Source of the DNA: Juglans regia
Lineage: Eukaryota > Streptophyta > Magnoliopsida > Fagales > Juglandaceae
Direction of reading: 5' to 3'
Assembly (NCBI RefSeq): GCF_001411555.2
Contig: NC_049905.1
Span: 16,904,891 to 16,968,890, forward strand
DNA: 64,000 nucleotides
Part shown: positions 35,001 through 47,300 of the stretch, in pieces
Numbering within the stretch: position 1 is the stretch's first letter
Layout of the letters: every line of letters starts with the position of its first letter
The notes under the pieces: model-generated
Seen by the model: the letters and a program-made list of their open reading frames with translations, nothing else
Told to the model about the DNA's origin: nothing
The model's database searches: none
Translations under genes and position numbers: made by a program

Positions 35001-36218
35001 GCATTCACTTCCATTACAAGTATGACATGTTTTGGTTATATATTATTTTTGCCCAAAGCATGAACATATACTATTGAGCATGATACATGAAAATATGTCA
35101 TTTTGCATGAAGCATATCACATGTTATAAAAAGGAACGCATATCATAAAATATGTTTTTGCCATGAGCATAGCATGAAAAATATTTCATCACGACCCAAT
35201 GCTAGGATGTGGAAGTATCCTAGTGGAACTCTTCTGTCTACTCTGAAGTGATTAAAAATTGAGTAGTAATCCCTAAGTTGACGAAAAACAATCAACAAGT
35301 TCCAATTGGTTCATCTTTAAAAAGATTCCAAGGCGCAGTCAATAATAGCATCTAATGCTAGTGGGTGCATATGTTATTAACTATTTATGATCAATGCATT
35401 GAAAGTTATATCTGGATAGCTTTGATGACGTAGTTCCAACCTAAATTGTGCTACGGTCACCTGCAAGTACTCGTGGTGAGAAATTGGGAACCGTAATGTT
35501 AATGATGACTCAAATGAAAGAAATTGTAAGCTTTGAAAAATATGAAGTAAGAAATAATTTCTGTAAGATAAGAAAATGTGTATCAAAGTTTTATGAAAGA
35601 CAGTGAAGAATCTAGATGGGAGACAAATACAGTTTTTGTTTCACGCATGCATTGCATATTTATTATCGGTCATGTTTATAATATCTCTATGTATGTTGGT
35701 TGTTAACTTACTGAGATTTCAAGAAATCGCACTCTTGTAGTCCAAACTACCATTCCTGGAATGGTAGGAGTTGAAACAGGACCAGCAGTAGAAGATGATG
35801 ATAAACCCTAACCCCTGGCTAAGGATGATTGAAAATGAACCTGAACTAGACCCCAAGTTGGAGTTGATAGTGTCATTTCTGAAGATGGTTTTGTATACCA
35901 TATAACGCATCAAAGAGATGTTTTGAATGTATTGTTTTAAAAATCCCATATGAACCCGGTCTAGAATAAGGTGATGTAAACTCCATAACAATGTTAAACT
36001 AATGATTTACTGCTTGGACATCTGTTAAATAAGGCATTATCTATATTTTAATCAAATGTTGGGATGTTTAGTTCATTTTGATGCAAAATTTTTACAAATC
36101 ACATTTTCCGGTACAAATTATCGTATACGGCTATAAGCATACTAGAATGCATTGCATCTTATTTGTCCTTATGCTCCAACTCTCATTTCCATCCTAAGAG
36201 GAGGTTGGGGGCATCACA
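32063..36218 (+). mobile_element. Solo LTR, 4.16 kb, with 5-bp TSD
   Basis: It starts TGTAACATCCC and ends GTTGGGGGCATCACA. An exact TATAA duplication lies at 32058-32062 and 36219-36223. No gag or pol motif occurs inside. A GGCCCAA-rich tract is at 32395-32600, a splice-donor-like GTTTGTAAGTTGG near 34860, and a short acidic reading (ETGPAVEDDDKP then stop) near 35775-35810. The internal order is the same as in the 17-20 kb LTR, but the primary sequence is different enough to be another family. Confidence 0.7.
32395..32600 (+). repeat. Irregular GGCCCAA/GCCCAA-rich tract
   Basis: In about 200 bases the words GGCCCAA, GACCCAA, GCCCAAC and GCCTAA recur more than a dozen times at irregular spacing. 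It lies in the first 600 bases of the 4.2-kb solo LTR. GGCCCA is the core of plant site II promoter elements, so a regulatory role is possible but unproven. Confidence 0.5.
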
Positions 36219-36396
36219 TATAAATAACTGAGGGTTACAATGGGGGAATGGTCTAGTAATGCAAGTTTCTTTTAATATCTAATATGTTATAATCTTCTTT
36301 ATTATTAGGATCAGACTCTAATGGATTAGACATGGAGGGTCTTGATTAATATGAAAAATGCTAGTTATTATCCTCTTAGATATTTTAATATGAGAA

Positions 36397-36809
36397 TATC
36401 ACATCGCCGACCCTTACCAGGGAAAAGGTGCGGTGGCGGCAGAGGGAGAGAGGTAGGAGAAGGTGAGAGAAGAGGTGTTAGGGCAAATGTGATTTGGGAC
36501 CCCTTTCTTGACTGGAGGACTGTGGGCTGGGCTCGACAAGAACTTGAAGACCATGAGCTTGGGATGAGACAGAGCAAGCTTACAAGCCTGTAGTTACCAC
36601 ATGGGTCCAGGGCCCATTAGTATGGTAATAATGTTAGGTCCATTAATGTTTTGGATCTAATATTCCTTTCTTTTCTTTTGTTATTTCCTATCACTTATTC
36701 TAGAACAGTGTCAGATGGTTGTTATGTTTGTTATTCACTGCACCAAGCATATAGGTGTCTAGCCCTGTCATTGGGAGGTTATTTTAAGATTTATCAAAAT
36801 ATCACAAAT

Positions 36810-36841
<32 letters not shown>

Positions 36842-36919
36842 GAGGCACCCAACCTCAAGTTGGGATTTTCCTTGGCTATTTCTACTCTTATTCTGCCATT
36901 ACAGTTGGGAAGTGTGATA
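36397..36919 (+). mobile_element. 5' LTR of the 36.4-41.8 kb Ty3-gypsy element
   Basis: It reads TATCACATCGCCGACCCTTA ... GGGAAGTGTGATA and is highly similar to 41239-41775, with a (CT)n run at the same place (36812-36834). The first and last bases have drifted from TGTCACA...TGTGACA. It is followed at 36922 by TTTGGTATAAGAAAGG, a worn tRNA-Met primer site. The left flank GAGAA matches the right flank AAGAA at four of five bases. Confidence 0.85.
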
Positions 36920-36965
36920 AGTTTGGTATAAGAAAGGTCTTCTCTGTAAAACTTCTTGGACGTTA

Positions 36966-37830
36966 ATGGTGGAAGGCACTCGCCTAAATCAACTTCTGGA
37001 TTCCTTCAAGCAAGCAACTGAGTCACAGTTTAAATCCTTAGAGACAGAGATGATGGCTCTCAAGCACCAGTTGGATGGAGGGGTGCACCAGCTAGTAGCT
37101 CTCACGTTGGAACTGCAGAAGCAAAACCAGCATAGTTAGTATGGGGACTCGACCTCCAGAAACAACTATGTGCATGGTGATGGAACTGAGCGAACTATGG
37201 AAGAGCAGATTAGATCCGTGAGGTTGGTTTCAACTTTCCATGGAGAAGATCCCATGGGATGGTTGTATAAGGTAAATCATTATTTCTCCTGTTACAATAC
37301 ATTACCACATCAAAGGTTAAGGTTGGTTTCCTTCCATATGGAAGGAAATACATTAGTATGGTATCAAGATTTGGAAGAGTCTGGATCATTGATGGTGAGG
37401 ATCGGTCCAAATGCATATGATGATCCCATGGAGGCCCTAACAAGATTGAAACAGACATGATCATTTGAGGAACACAAGTCTAATTTTGAAACACTGTATT
37501 CGAGATGACATTAGGGTTCCTGTGCTTATGTTCAACCCCTCCAACATAATCACAACCTATAGCTTAGCCAATCTGCAAGAAGAAAACATTGGAATTAGTA
37601 AGATAAATGTAAAGTCAGTGCCCTATTCTATGGAATCTGGGATCCTTAAAAAACCACATTCACGTGCAGGAACATTAAGTAAGATGCCCTAAAAGGGAAT
37701 GATGCCTGTACAAAAAATTAACCAAAATAAGATGAAGGATCATACAGAGAAAATGTTGTGTTATTACTGTTATGCTTGTTCGAACAAGGGACACAAGTGC
37801 CAAAACCCAAGACTGTTTTAATTGAGGAAC
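36966..37830 (+). pseudogene. gag relic of the Ty3-gypsy element
   Basis: It begins MVEGTRLNQLLDSFKQ at 36966 and runs through a coiled leader. The capsid region (about 37190-37400) includes FHGEDPMGWLYKV and QRLRLVSFHMEG. It degenerates before a zinc knuckle near 37755-37810 reading CYYC...NKGHKCQNPRLF. A stop at about 37137 and later frameshifts make it non-functional. Confidence 0.8.
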
Positions 37831-37879
37831 TAGTGGTACAAAATAATGAGAAATAAGGGTGAAGAAATACCTGAGTAGG

Positions 37880-40800
37880 AAACAAGGGTTGAGAGAAAAT
37901 ACTGAAAGTATTTTCTTGGTAAAGCACCCTGAGATCTCTTTAAATGCAATCACAGGATCTTTCAACCAAAATACTATTAGGGTCAAAGGAAAAATTGGGA
38001 CACATTGGATAGATATCTTAGTGGACATAGGAAGCACCCACAGTTTCTTGGACCTTGCCATTGTAAAAAGGGCTTAAATCTCAACTAATACCCAAGAGAT
38101 AATTAGGGTATGGGTAACTAATGAGGAGCTAGTGGAGAGTGAATAAAGATAAAAGACTTTAAGAGTCTTGGTGCAGGGATTGACATTCACAATATAAGTT
38201 TATATGCTGTTGCTGGCGGGGTGTGACATGTTTTTTAGGGTTAATTGATTACAAAGCCTTGGGTTTTCCTCTGGAACTTTAAAGAACTTTTCATGAAGTT
38301 TACTTATCAGGGTAACCCATTAGTATTATAGGGACTGACCTCTACTAGACTAATTGAAGAAGGCACTCTCAACCAATTTAATAAACATGAATAGAAGGGT
38401 CTTTTCTTGTAATTCATTGAAACAACAAAGCAAACAAGTAACAAAAAGATTGATCCAACCATTTTGGAGTTAATGAAGCAGTACATAGATATTTTTGAAG
38501 AAAAGAGGGGGCTGCCCCTTGTAGGACCCATGATCATGCTATTACACTGATGTCTGATGCCAAACTAACGTTTGTTAGGCCCTACAGGTATCCTTATTTC
38601 CAAAAAGATGAAATTGAAAAGATAGTTAAGGAGTTGCTTGGGACAGGGGTGATTAGGCACAACCAAAGCTCTTATTGTTCCCTGGTACTCTTAGTAAGGA
38701 AAGTTAATGGGTCGTGGAGGATGTGTGTAGACTATATGGCCTTGAATGTAATGACTGTCAAGTATAAGTATCCCAACCCTATGGTAGAAGAGTTCCTAGA
38801 TGAGCTATATGGGGCTGGGTAATTTTCAAAGTTAGACCTAAAGTCTAGATTCCACCAAATCAAAGTGAAGCCCCGTGACATTCCCAAGACTTCCTTTTGA
38901 AGCCCCATGAGGGGCACTACGAGTTTCTTGTTATGCCTTTTGAGCTAACAAATGCCCCCTCGATGTTTTAGAGTTGAATGAACGAGATACTCAAATCCTA
39001 GTTAAGAAAATTTGTGCTGGTTTTCTTTGATGATATGCTTGTGTACAGTAGGAGCAAAATGGAGCATTTACAACATCTAACATTGACCCTAGACACTCTT
39101 AGATAGCACCAACATTATGCCAAGCAGTCCAAATGCAGCTTTGGATGCAAGGAGGTTACCTATCTAGGGCATTTGATCTCAACTGAAGGGATTAGAGTTA
39201 ACCATGAGAAATTAAAGACTATGGTAGAATGGCTAGAACCTTCATCCTTGAGATCCCTTAGGGGATCTTTAGAATTGACTGAGTATTACTGAAGATTTTA
39301 AAGGTTATGGGGTAATGACTGCTGCTTTAACTCAGCTTCTCAAGAAGGGACAACTCAAGTGGAATGGAGATCCTTCCAACAACTAAAAAAAGCCTTGACT
39401 GAACCCCCTGTGTTGGCACTCTTAGATTTCAATAAAAAGTTTACTATTGAGTGTGATGCTTTTGGGATAGCAGTGGGAGCTATATTGATGCATCAAGGGA
39501 GACCCATTGCTTGTTACAACAAAGTTGTGAAGGGAAGAACTCAACTTTTATCAACCTATGAGAAAGAACTATTTGCACTAGTTTTAGTAGTGCAAAAATG
39601 GAGGCCTTACCTAATTGGCAGACCCTTTATAGTCAAAATAGACCATTAGAGCTTGAGGTATTTGTTAGACCAAAGGGTAGGCACTCCCACACTACAAAAT
39701 GGGTGGCCAAGTTTTTAAGTACGACTTTGTGATAGAATATAAGAAGGGCAAGGAGAATAGGGCAACATATTCTGTTTTTAGATAGTTCGAGGAAAGCAAG
39801 GTGACTTTGATTGCTATTTTCTTTACCCACCATCACATGATTGGAGGAGCTTAAAGAGGGATACAAAACAGATAGCAAGGTACATGAAATACTTTAGAAG
39901 GTGGAGTAGGGGGAACTGAATCACCATTACATGGTTAGTGAGGGTTCATTGATGTACAAAAATAAGGTCTATGTGGCTAACAACCTACAGTTTAAGTAGA
40001 AGCTTCTACAACTATTGCACAACAATCCTTTAGGGGGGCACTTTGGGTATGATAAAACCCTATATAGGGTGAGACATGCTTTTTTTTTTTTTTTTTTGCA
40101 GGATTGAAGGTAGAAGTAAGAGAGTTAATCCGTAATTGTGACACCTACCAGAGAAATAAGGCTAAGCAGACTCTACCCAGTGGCCTTCTGCAGCCACTGC
40201 CTATACCCAACAAGCCATAGTCTTACATTACCATGAATTTGTGGAGGGACTAACCAAATCCAAGGGATTTGACTGCATCTGGGTAATTGTTGATAGACTA
40301 ACCAAGTACATTCACTTTACCGCTCTTACACACCAATACACTGCCTCCACAATGGACCAACTTTTCATCCAAAATATTCTCAAGCTACATGGGGATGCCC
40401 TCTCCATCATTTCAATAAATTATGATAATAATTATTCAAAAATCAGGGAGTACAACTGGCTTTTAGCACAAACTATCACCCACAGACAAACAGCCAAACA
40501 GAGGCTGTGAACAAGTGTGTGGAAATAGACCCAAGGACTGGGCTAGTTGGGTTCCTTTGGTTGAGTGGTACAACACCACCCAACACGCATCAACAAGGAT
40601 TAACCCATTTGAGGCCCTCTATGATTACCCACCCTCTTGGTTGATGGCATATACACCAAGCACTTCTATAGTGGAGGCCGTGGATGCTACCCTCAGAAAC
40701 CGAGATGCTATCCTACAGTTACTTTGCCACAACCTCCACCATGCTCAAGATAAGATGAAGAACTATGTGAATCTTAACCAGAGAGAGAAACTTTGAAGTG

Positions 40801-40990
40801 AGAAGTTGGGTATACTTGAGATTGCAACCATATCGGCAATCATCCTTCAGTGGAAGTTGCAACCTTAAGCTGTCGCCAAGGTTCTTAGGCCTTTTAAGGT
40901 CCTACATAGGGTTGGAACTGTGGCATACAGCCTGCAACTACCCCATCAGCCAAGATCCATCCAGCGTTCCATGTCTTTCAACTTAAGGCC
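37880..40990 (+). pseudogene. pol relic: protease, RT, RNase H, integrase
   Basis: Domains in order. Protease near 37920-38075 (LVDIGSTHSFLD; the catalytic DTGS has become DIGS). RT at 38550-39060 (PYRYPYFQKDEIEKIV, the VNGSWRMCVDY motif, FFDDMLVYS near 39025). RNase H at 39359-39649 (FTIECDAFGIAVGAIL, STYEKELFALV). Integrase: zinc-binding part at 40020-40160, then WVIVDRLTKYIHF near 40280 and the YNTTQHASTRINPFEALY region near 40570. Frameshifts and stops are numerous, and an 18-T run (40080-40097) sits in the integrase. The protease-RT-RNase H-integrase order identifies Ty3-gypsy, probably a chromovirus-type lineage. Confidence 0.85.
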
Positions 40991-41238
40991 AAGCTAGGAA
41001 GCAATGTTCCCATGTTCCTTGCCCTACCTTTAGTAGACAGACACCATGAGAGTTTTAAAACCTAAATCAGAAGGAATCTTGAGCATGAGGATGAGGAAGA
41101 AGGGCAACCGGCCAATGGTAGAGCTCTTGGTTCGATGGTAAGGGCAGAGCCCTGATGATGCCACCTAGGAGGGTTATGACTATTTCAAAAAGGCTTTTCC
41201 ACACTTTGTGGGAAATGTGCTTTAAAAAGGGTGTGTAT

Positions 41239-41775
41239 TGTCACACTGTCGGCCCTTACCAAGGAAGAGATGCGGCATTGGTAGAGGGGTGAGAGGTAGG
41301 AGAAGGTGAGATAGGAGGTATTAGGGCAAATGTGATTTGGGACCCTTTTCTTGACTGGAGGATCGTGGTTTGGGCTCAACAGGAATTTGAAGACCGTGAG
41401 TTTGGGGCAAGACGAAGCAAGTCTACAAGCCTACACTAACCACATGGGTCTAGGGCATATCTATTGGCCCATTAGTATGATAATAATGTTTAGGCCCATT
41501 AATGTGTTAGATCTAATATTCTTTTTTTTTTTCTTTTTGTTATTTCCTATGAGTTTGTTCTAGAATAGTGTCAAAGGGTTGTTTGTTTGTTATTCACTGC
41601 ACTGTGTATATAGGTGCCTAGCCATGTAATTGGGAGGTTAAATGAAGATTTATTAAAATATTACAAATTCTCTCTCGCTCTCTCTCTCATTCTCCGAGGC
41701 ATCTAACCTCCTTGAATTGAGATTTTTCTTGGCTATTTCCAACCTTATTCTACTATTACAGGAGGAAGTGTGACA
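41239..41775 (+). mobile_element. 3' LTR of the 36.4-41.8 kb Ty3-gypsy element
   Basis: It starts TGTCACACTGTCGGCCCTTA and ends AGGAAGTGTGACA. It is preceded by AAAAAGGGTGTG as a weak polypurine tract and flanked by AAGAA. The TG/CA termini are better kept than in the 5' copy. Single-base differences and small gaps separate the two LTRs throughout, so the insertion is old. Confidence 0.85.
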
Positions 41776-41780
41776 AAGAA

Positions 41781-42060
41781 CCGCTATTCATTACTATTTT
41801 TAATTATTCTTAATTATTAGACAACACATTAAATTATAAGAATTATTCTAATACAATAATTATTGTTTTTAAAATGTATTTGAAGTGTATCGTTCGAACA
41901 ATATAAAACTTTTTGAGTTGATAAAAATAAAAATTGTAAAAAATAATTGTGGAGGAAGACAAGTAGCGTGATGCGAGTGTGAGGTAAATGGGCAAAGTGT
42001 AAATTAAGGATAAAAGGAAACCCCATTTGGTAACAAGGAATTAATATCTGTAATTCACAC
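41781..42060. other. Spacer upstream of the hnRNP Q-like gene
   Basis: AT-rich, without coding potential. It probably contains the promoter of the plus-strand RNA-binding protein gene, but I cannot place a TATA box with confidence. Confidence 0.35.
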
Positions 42061-42079
42061 ACAATAATTGGGTGTGAAG

Positions 42080-42259
42080 CACCAAGAAGCCCGCTCCACT
42101 CTAGGGTTTCTTAAAACCACATTCATAATTCAAGATTTGAGCGGTGCAATAATTTCTTACATTTGCGAGAGGGAAAGTCTCGATCACGCAATCTCTCAGT
42201 TTCAGTTTCAGTTGCTGTTCAGAATTTTACAGCCAATAAACAAAAATCAATCTTCGAAG
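42080..42259 (+). other. Candidate non-coding first exon of the hnRNP Q-like gene
   Basis: The CT/AG-rich, ATG-poor stretch (CTCTAGGGTTTCTT ... CAATCTTCGAAG) ends at a donor AAG|GTAGCC at 42259. A (CT)n run (42277-42298) follows at the start of the intron. The coding exon at 44304 directly follows an AG, consistent with an upstream spliced leader. Confidence 0.5.
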
Positions 42260-44303
42260 GTAGCCTCTTGGTACTCTCTCTCTCTCTCTCTCTCTCTGTG
42301 ACTGTCTCTGTTGAATTCTTCCTCAACGTAGTTGTCATGGTGGCATAATTTGAATGTGTTCTGTTGAAATTGGAACCTGTTTTAGTATAATTTCATTGTA
42401 TGTGAGTTGAGTTTTATATGCGTAGCAACTGGGGCTTCGGAAGTTAGGTTTTTTTTTTTTTTTCATATATATTTCAGTTTGCACTTTTGGGCGTGTGGTT
42501 TGTTATTGCATGGGCTTATTCGAATGCGAAAAGTCTTACCTTCTGCTGCAGGGACGAAGCCAGGATTAAAATCTTGGGGGGCCAAATTATTTGGCACTAA
42601 TATGTGGTTCAGCTTTTGTTAATAGCAATATTAAGTTATTAAAAAATGGCATTTTGTTTTAACAAATAAGGAAAAAAATAAAAAAGAAATTTAAGACTAA
42701 GGAAAAGCTACATTTTTCAAGATTAATAAGTAAAAAACCTCATGTAACTTTAAACTAATAACTGCATTAAATAAAGTAAATTTACACATTCCAAAAAGAA
42801 TAATAAATACTGAAAATAATATTTTTGATAAAATGAATTACTAAAAATAAAAAAACATAATATATTTTTTCATGTTAAAACGTGTTGAGAATCTTTAAAA
42901 AATATGCAATTTCTTGAAGAAATTTTCCTTAGAAAGCAAAAGAAGAAATATACTACCAAATTGTATCTTAAAAATAATAAAAGGGATACGTGTAGAACTT
43001 GAATTTCAACAAGTGGAAAAAAGAAATATAAGAACCATAAAAAGAAGCTTAGAAGCAAATAACCATTAAGAAAATGATGAAGATAAATTTAAGGGCAAAA
43101 ATGCCCATGTATCCTGACTTGATTGAATTCGAAATTGTTTTATTTCTAATTGTTGTCTGCTCATGTGTATAATGGATATGTAGATTGTTTGCCTTTTGGT
43201 TTAGGTTAAACTCTTGTTTTTGAGCTCATATAAAAAAAAAAAAACATGTTCTTTCGCCTATAAAAAAAAAAAAACACGTATGAAACCCACAAATGATCAA
43301 CTTTTTTGTATATCAAATTAATTTAACCCACATTGTGTAAGCTATTTGATTTAGCTGTCTTTAATCTTAATTGATAGTCTATATTCTTGCTTGACTATTA
43401 CTTGATTAGAACATGGCTATGAAGATGGCATGCTATGCTTTATTCACCCTCTCATACATTTTTTGCGTAGTCTATATAATGGGTTCACGCTATACGTATC
43501 TTTGGATATACATATATTTGAAGACAGTGCAAGAAGGTGTTTATTTTTAGTTTATTTGTGTGATATTGCTGTACTGCTTATGCAAAACTACAATGCCCTT
43601 CCTAAATATCTGATTTCAGCTTATATATGTAAATCTATTGCAGGAAGGTGCACATATTGGTACGTTTATCTGGAACTGGTATTATTTTCTGAGAGTGGAC
43701 AATTTTTTGTGGCTTTGTTCCCCTTATTGTTCAGCAGCTCCATTCCTTTTATATCTGATTGACTCTTAAGTAAAAACAACCCTGGAAACTTCTTTTAACC
43801 TTGCTGTGTTTCCATGGATTACCATGTAATTGATCTTCGTAATATTTAATTTTCAGCTTCTCTGCTATTCTTGAATTTTGTGGGGTTATATACACCATTT
43901 GGAATGAAGAAAGTGAAATGCTTTTTTTGCTCTATATGTTTTTGTCACAGCATTCTTATACTGAAGAAATTCTATTTTGATATTTTGCACCACCTTCATG
44001 ATCCTTATAAGTATCATTCAGAAGTCTCTTTTGCCTGTCTCTGTTAGTGCTGCTACTAATTTTTCTTATCCCATTGATAAAAAGTCTTTCACATTGCAAC
44101 CTTGAGTCTTATCTCATCAGACGGATACAGCTGAAATTCATACTTTGTTGACCAAAAACAATGAACTTCATACTCTACAACTCCTTTTGGCCTTTCATTT
44201 TGTTTCCTCCTGTCGATATGTGTATACTTCTTCCGATGAATTCTTCTGGCCTCTGTGCCGTCTTCACAGTTGCCTCGCAAGCTTGTTTTGTTTGATACAT
44301 AAG

Positions 44304-47300
44304 ATGCCACGGACAAAGGCAAATGCATTATCTTCTGGTAAGCAAGTTGAACCTCAAAAGCCAAGTGAGCCTGAAAAGCCAGTTGAGTCGGAAGAGAAAG
44401 TCGATCTTGATGAAGATGAAGATCCTGAGGAGGAGGAAGAGATTGAGTATGAAGAAGTAGAGGAGGAAGAGGAGGTTGAAGAAATTGAAGAAGAGGTGGA
44501 AGAAGAAGAGGAGGAAGTGGAAGAAGCGGAAGAGGAGGATACTAATAATGCTGATGGAGCTGATGCACTGAAAATCCTTAGTGGTGGTGAGCTGAAGGTT
44601 GAAGATGGGGATGAGAAGAAAAAATGTGCCGAACTTCTTGCACTCCCTCCGCATGGTTCTGAAGTGTACATAGGTGGCATTCCCCATGATGCTTTGGATG
44701 AGGATTTGAGGGCTTTTTGCGAATCTATAGGAGAAGTTACAGAGGTTACATCTATTTCTGTTTATAAAGTAACATCTTAAATGTCATTTGTAAAGGTTTA
44801 TGCTAATACCATAATGTTCTGTGACATCAGGTTCGAGTTATGAAAGGAAAAGATTCAGGTGAGAACAAGGGCTTTGCATTTGTGACCTTTAGAAGTGCAG
44901 AATTAGCTTCTAAAGCCATTGATGAGCTGAACAACACTGAATTTAAGGTAAGATAACCTTTTTCCCAGCATTTCTTTGTTGCTTATTCCCCATGTAAGCT
45001 GAATGACTTGATGGCAAGTTATATATTGAATTGGAAGTAAAATATAATTGATGGGTAAAAGATTAAGATCTTCTTCTTAGACCTTTTGTTTGCATTATTT
45101 TCTTGGCAATTTGCAAACATTTTTCTTGTGAGGGTTTGCTAGTAGTTATGAATGCTAGAATTGTTAAAGCTTTTTTGCACTCTCTCTCTCTCTCACAGGG
45201 TAAAAAAATAAAATGTTCAACATCTCAAGCAAAGCACCGTCTGTTCATTGGTAATGTTCCTAGAAACTGGGGAGAGGAGGATCTTAGGAAGGTTGTAACT
45301 GAGATTGGGCCTGGAGTTACTGCTGTAGAACTGGTTAAGGTCAGTATGTGAAGTTATACCTCTTAATGGTAGTTATTTATTTCAGGGATTATTAATTTTT
45401 CTTCTTTTCCATTTCCATTTTATGTTTTTGCTTCTTCTTGTTTATTTATTTTTCTGAATTCTCCGCGCTTTTGTGAAACTTATGTTCTACAACAGGCAGT
45501 GGTTTGGAAATATATTTGGGTTACAAGTATTATGTGCTGATTTTATCACAATCTTGGTCACAGGATATGAAGAACGCAAGCAATAACCGGGGCTTTGCTT
45601 TTGTTGACTATCATAACCATGCATGTGCTGAGTATTCAAGACAAAAGATGACAAGCCCAAAATTTAAGCTAGGCGATAATGCTCCGACTGTGAGCTGGGC
45701 TGACCCAAAAAATGCTGATTCTTCAGCTGCTTCACAGGTTTTGTTATCTTCTTCTTCTGATTCTGTTGTCAATGTTGATGCTTTTGACTGGTGAAAGCTA
45801 CAAAATCTTTTTTTTTTTCTTTTTTCGTTTTTGGATAAAGCACTACAAGTGTTTATCTCCGTGTGCACCTAGGAAAAGATGTTATGATTCATTGGACCTG
45901 AATGGGTGGCATGTAATGGTGTTGAAAAAATGGTGTTGCTGCTTCCATAAATATGAAGCTGGCAAAAGAACGAGGTGCTACCCAATAAGTTAGACTAATC
46001 AAATCCAATCTATAAAAAAGAAAGTCAACTTGTTATTCTCCTTTGATGGGTTGATGACTGGAACTTCAAAGACAAGGAGCATTCCCTGGAGGATCTTAGA
46101 AGTTTTTTTTTCAAGCATTATTCCTTTGGACAATAGTTATAGATTTCGATGGGCTAGCTTTCATGACTTTCTTGTTTCTATTTCTTCCTCCTCTTAACTA
46201 GGTGTCTCTTGTATACATCCAGAGTTCTCGGGCTTTGCCTGGTTTTCTATTAAGAAATTTTTTATTTATCAAAATAATTTGATTGGTTGACTTTTATGGG
46301 ATAATGTACACTTACTGGAATTGTATTGCCTATTGATCCATGCCTGGTCTGTATGGTCACCATTTTAAATGCTTTTCTTTTCAAGTGCATCAGGGCTTCT
46401 CCCCTATCATTCTGAATTAGTCTTCTGGATCTGATAGCCATCAAATTCTTTTTCTTTTTTTTTTTTCATAATTCTGTTGTTGAATTTCATGGAAGTTTAT
46501 TGTTGGGCCAAGCTCTTTGAAAGCTAAGAATTGTTTCATACAGGTGAAGGCGGTATATGTGAAGAATCTGCCAAAGAATATAACCCAGGAGCAGTTAAAG
46601 AAGCTATTTGAACATCACGGGAAAATCACAAAAGTGGTTCTGCCACCAGCCAAACCTGGACAGGAAAAAAATAGAATTGGTTTTGTACATTTTGCAGAGA
46701 GGTCAAGTGCTATGAAGGCATTGAAGAATACAGAAAAATACGAACTAGATGGTGATCATTGCTTGAGTTTCTTAGTATATTTTGCTTATCTGAATGCAAA
46801 CAAAATATTCATTCCTGTTGCTTGGGATTGTTTTGATTTTAGGCCAAGGTTTGGAGTGTTCGCTTGCAAAACCACAGGCAGATCAAAAGGCTGGAGGATC
46901 CAATTCTCAGAAGGCAGGATTGCTTCCAACATACCCCCCTCGTGCTGGTTATGGTTTAGTTGATGGTGCCTTTGGTGGTGCTCTTGGTGCAGGATATGGT
47001 GCAGCGGGCTTTGCACCGGTGAGTAATAGATAAATTGGTTACCCTACTCATCCATGCATGTTTATTTCTTCAATCAAGTGAGTATTTACATAGATAGATT
47101 CCTTCTAGATCCTTATTCTTTTTTTTTTTTTTTTTTGGGGGGGGGGGGGGTGTTTTACTACATGTTATAGGTTTTCAAATGGTGCTAATACACAAAATAT
47201 GCTTTTCTATAGAAGCTGGTGCAACATATCTCACTTGTTATTAATAATTAGATTTTTGCTGATATTTTTGCATGCATATCTTGCAGCCCCTGATCTATGG

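Noticed and set aside
42549..43120. GACGAAGCCAGGATTAAAAT start in intron 1 as a further transposon
   Set aside because: The left end looks transposon-like, but I found no matching inverted right end or target duplication.
44328..44687. Long minus-strand open frames opposite the acidic exon (Ser- or Phe/Leu-rich)
   Set aside because: They are shadows of the GAA/GAG-rich coding strand, with no splice or start support.
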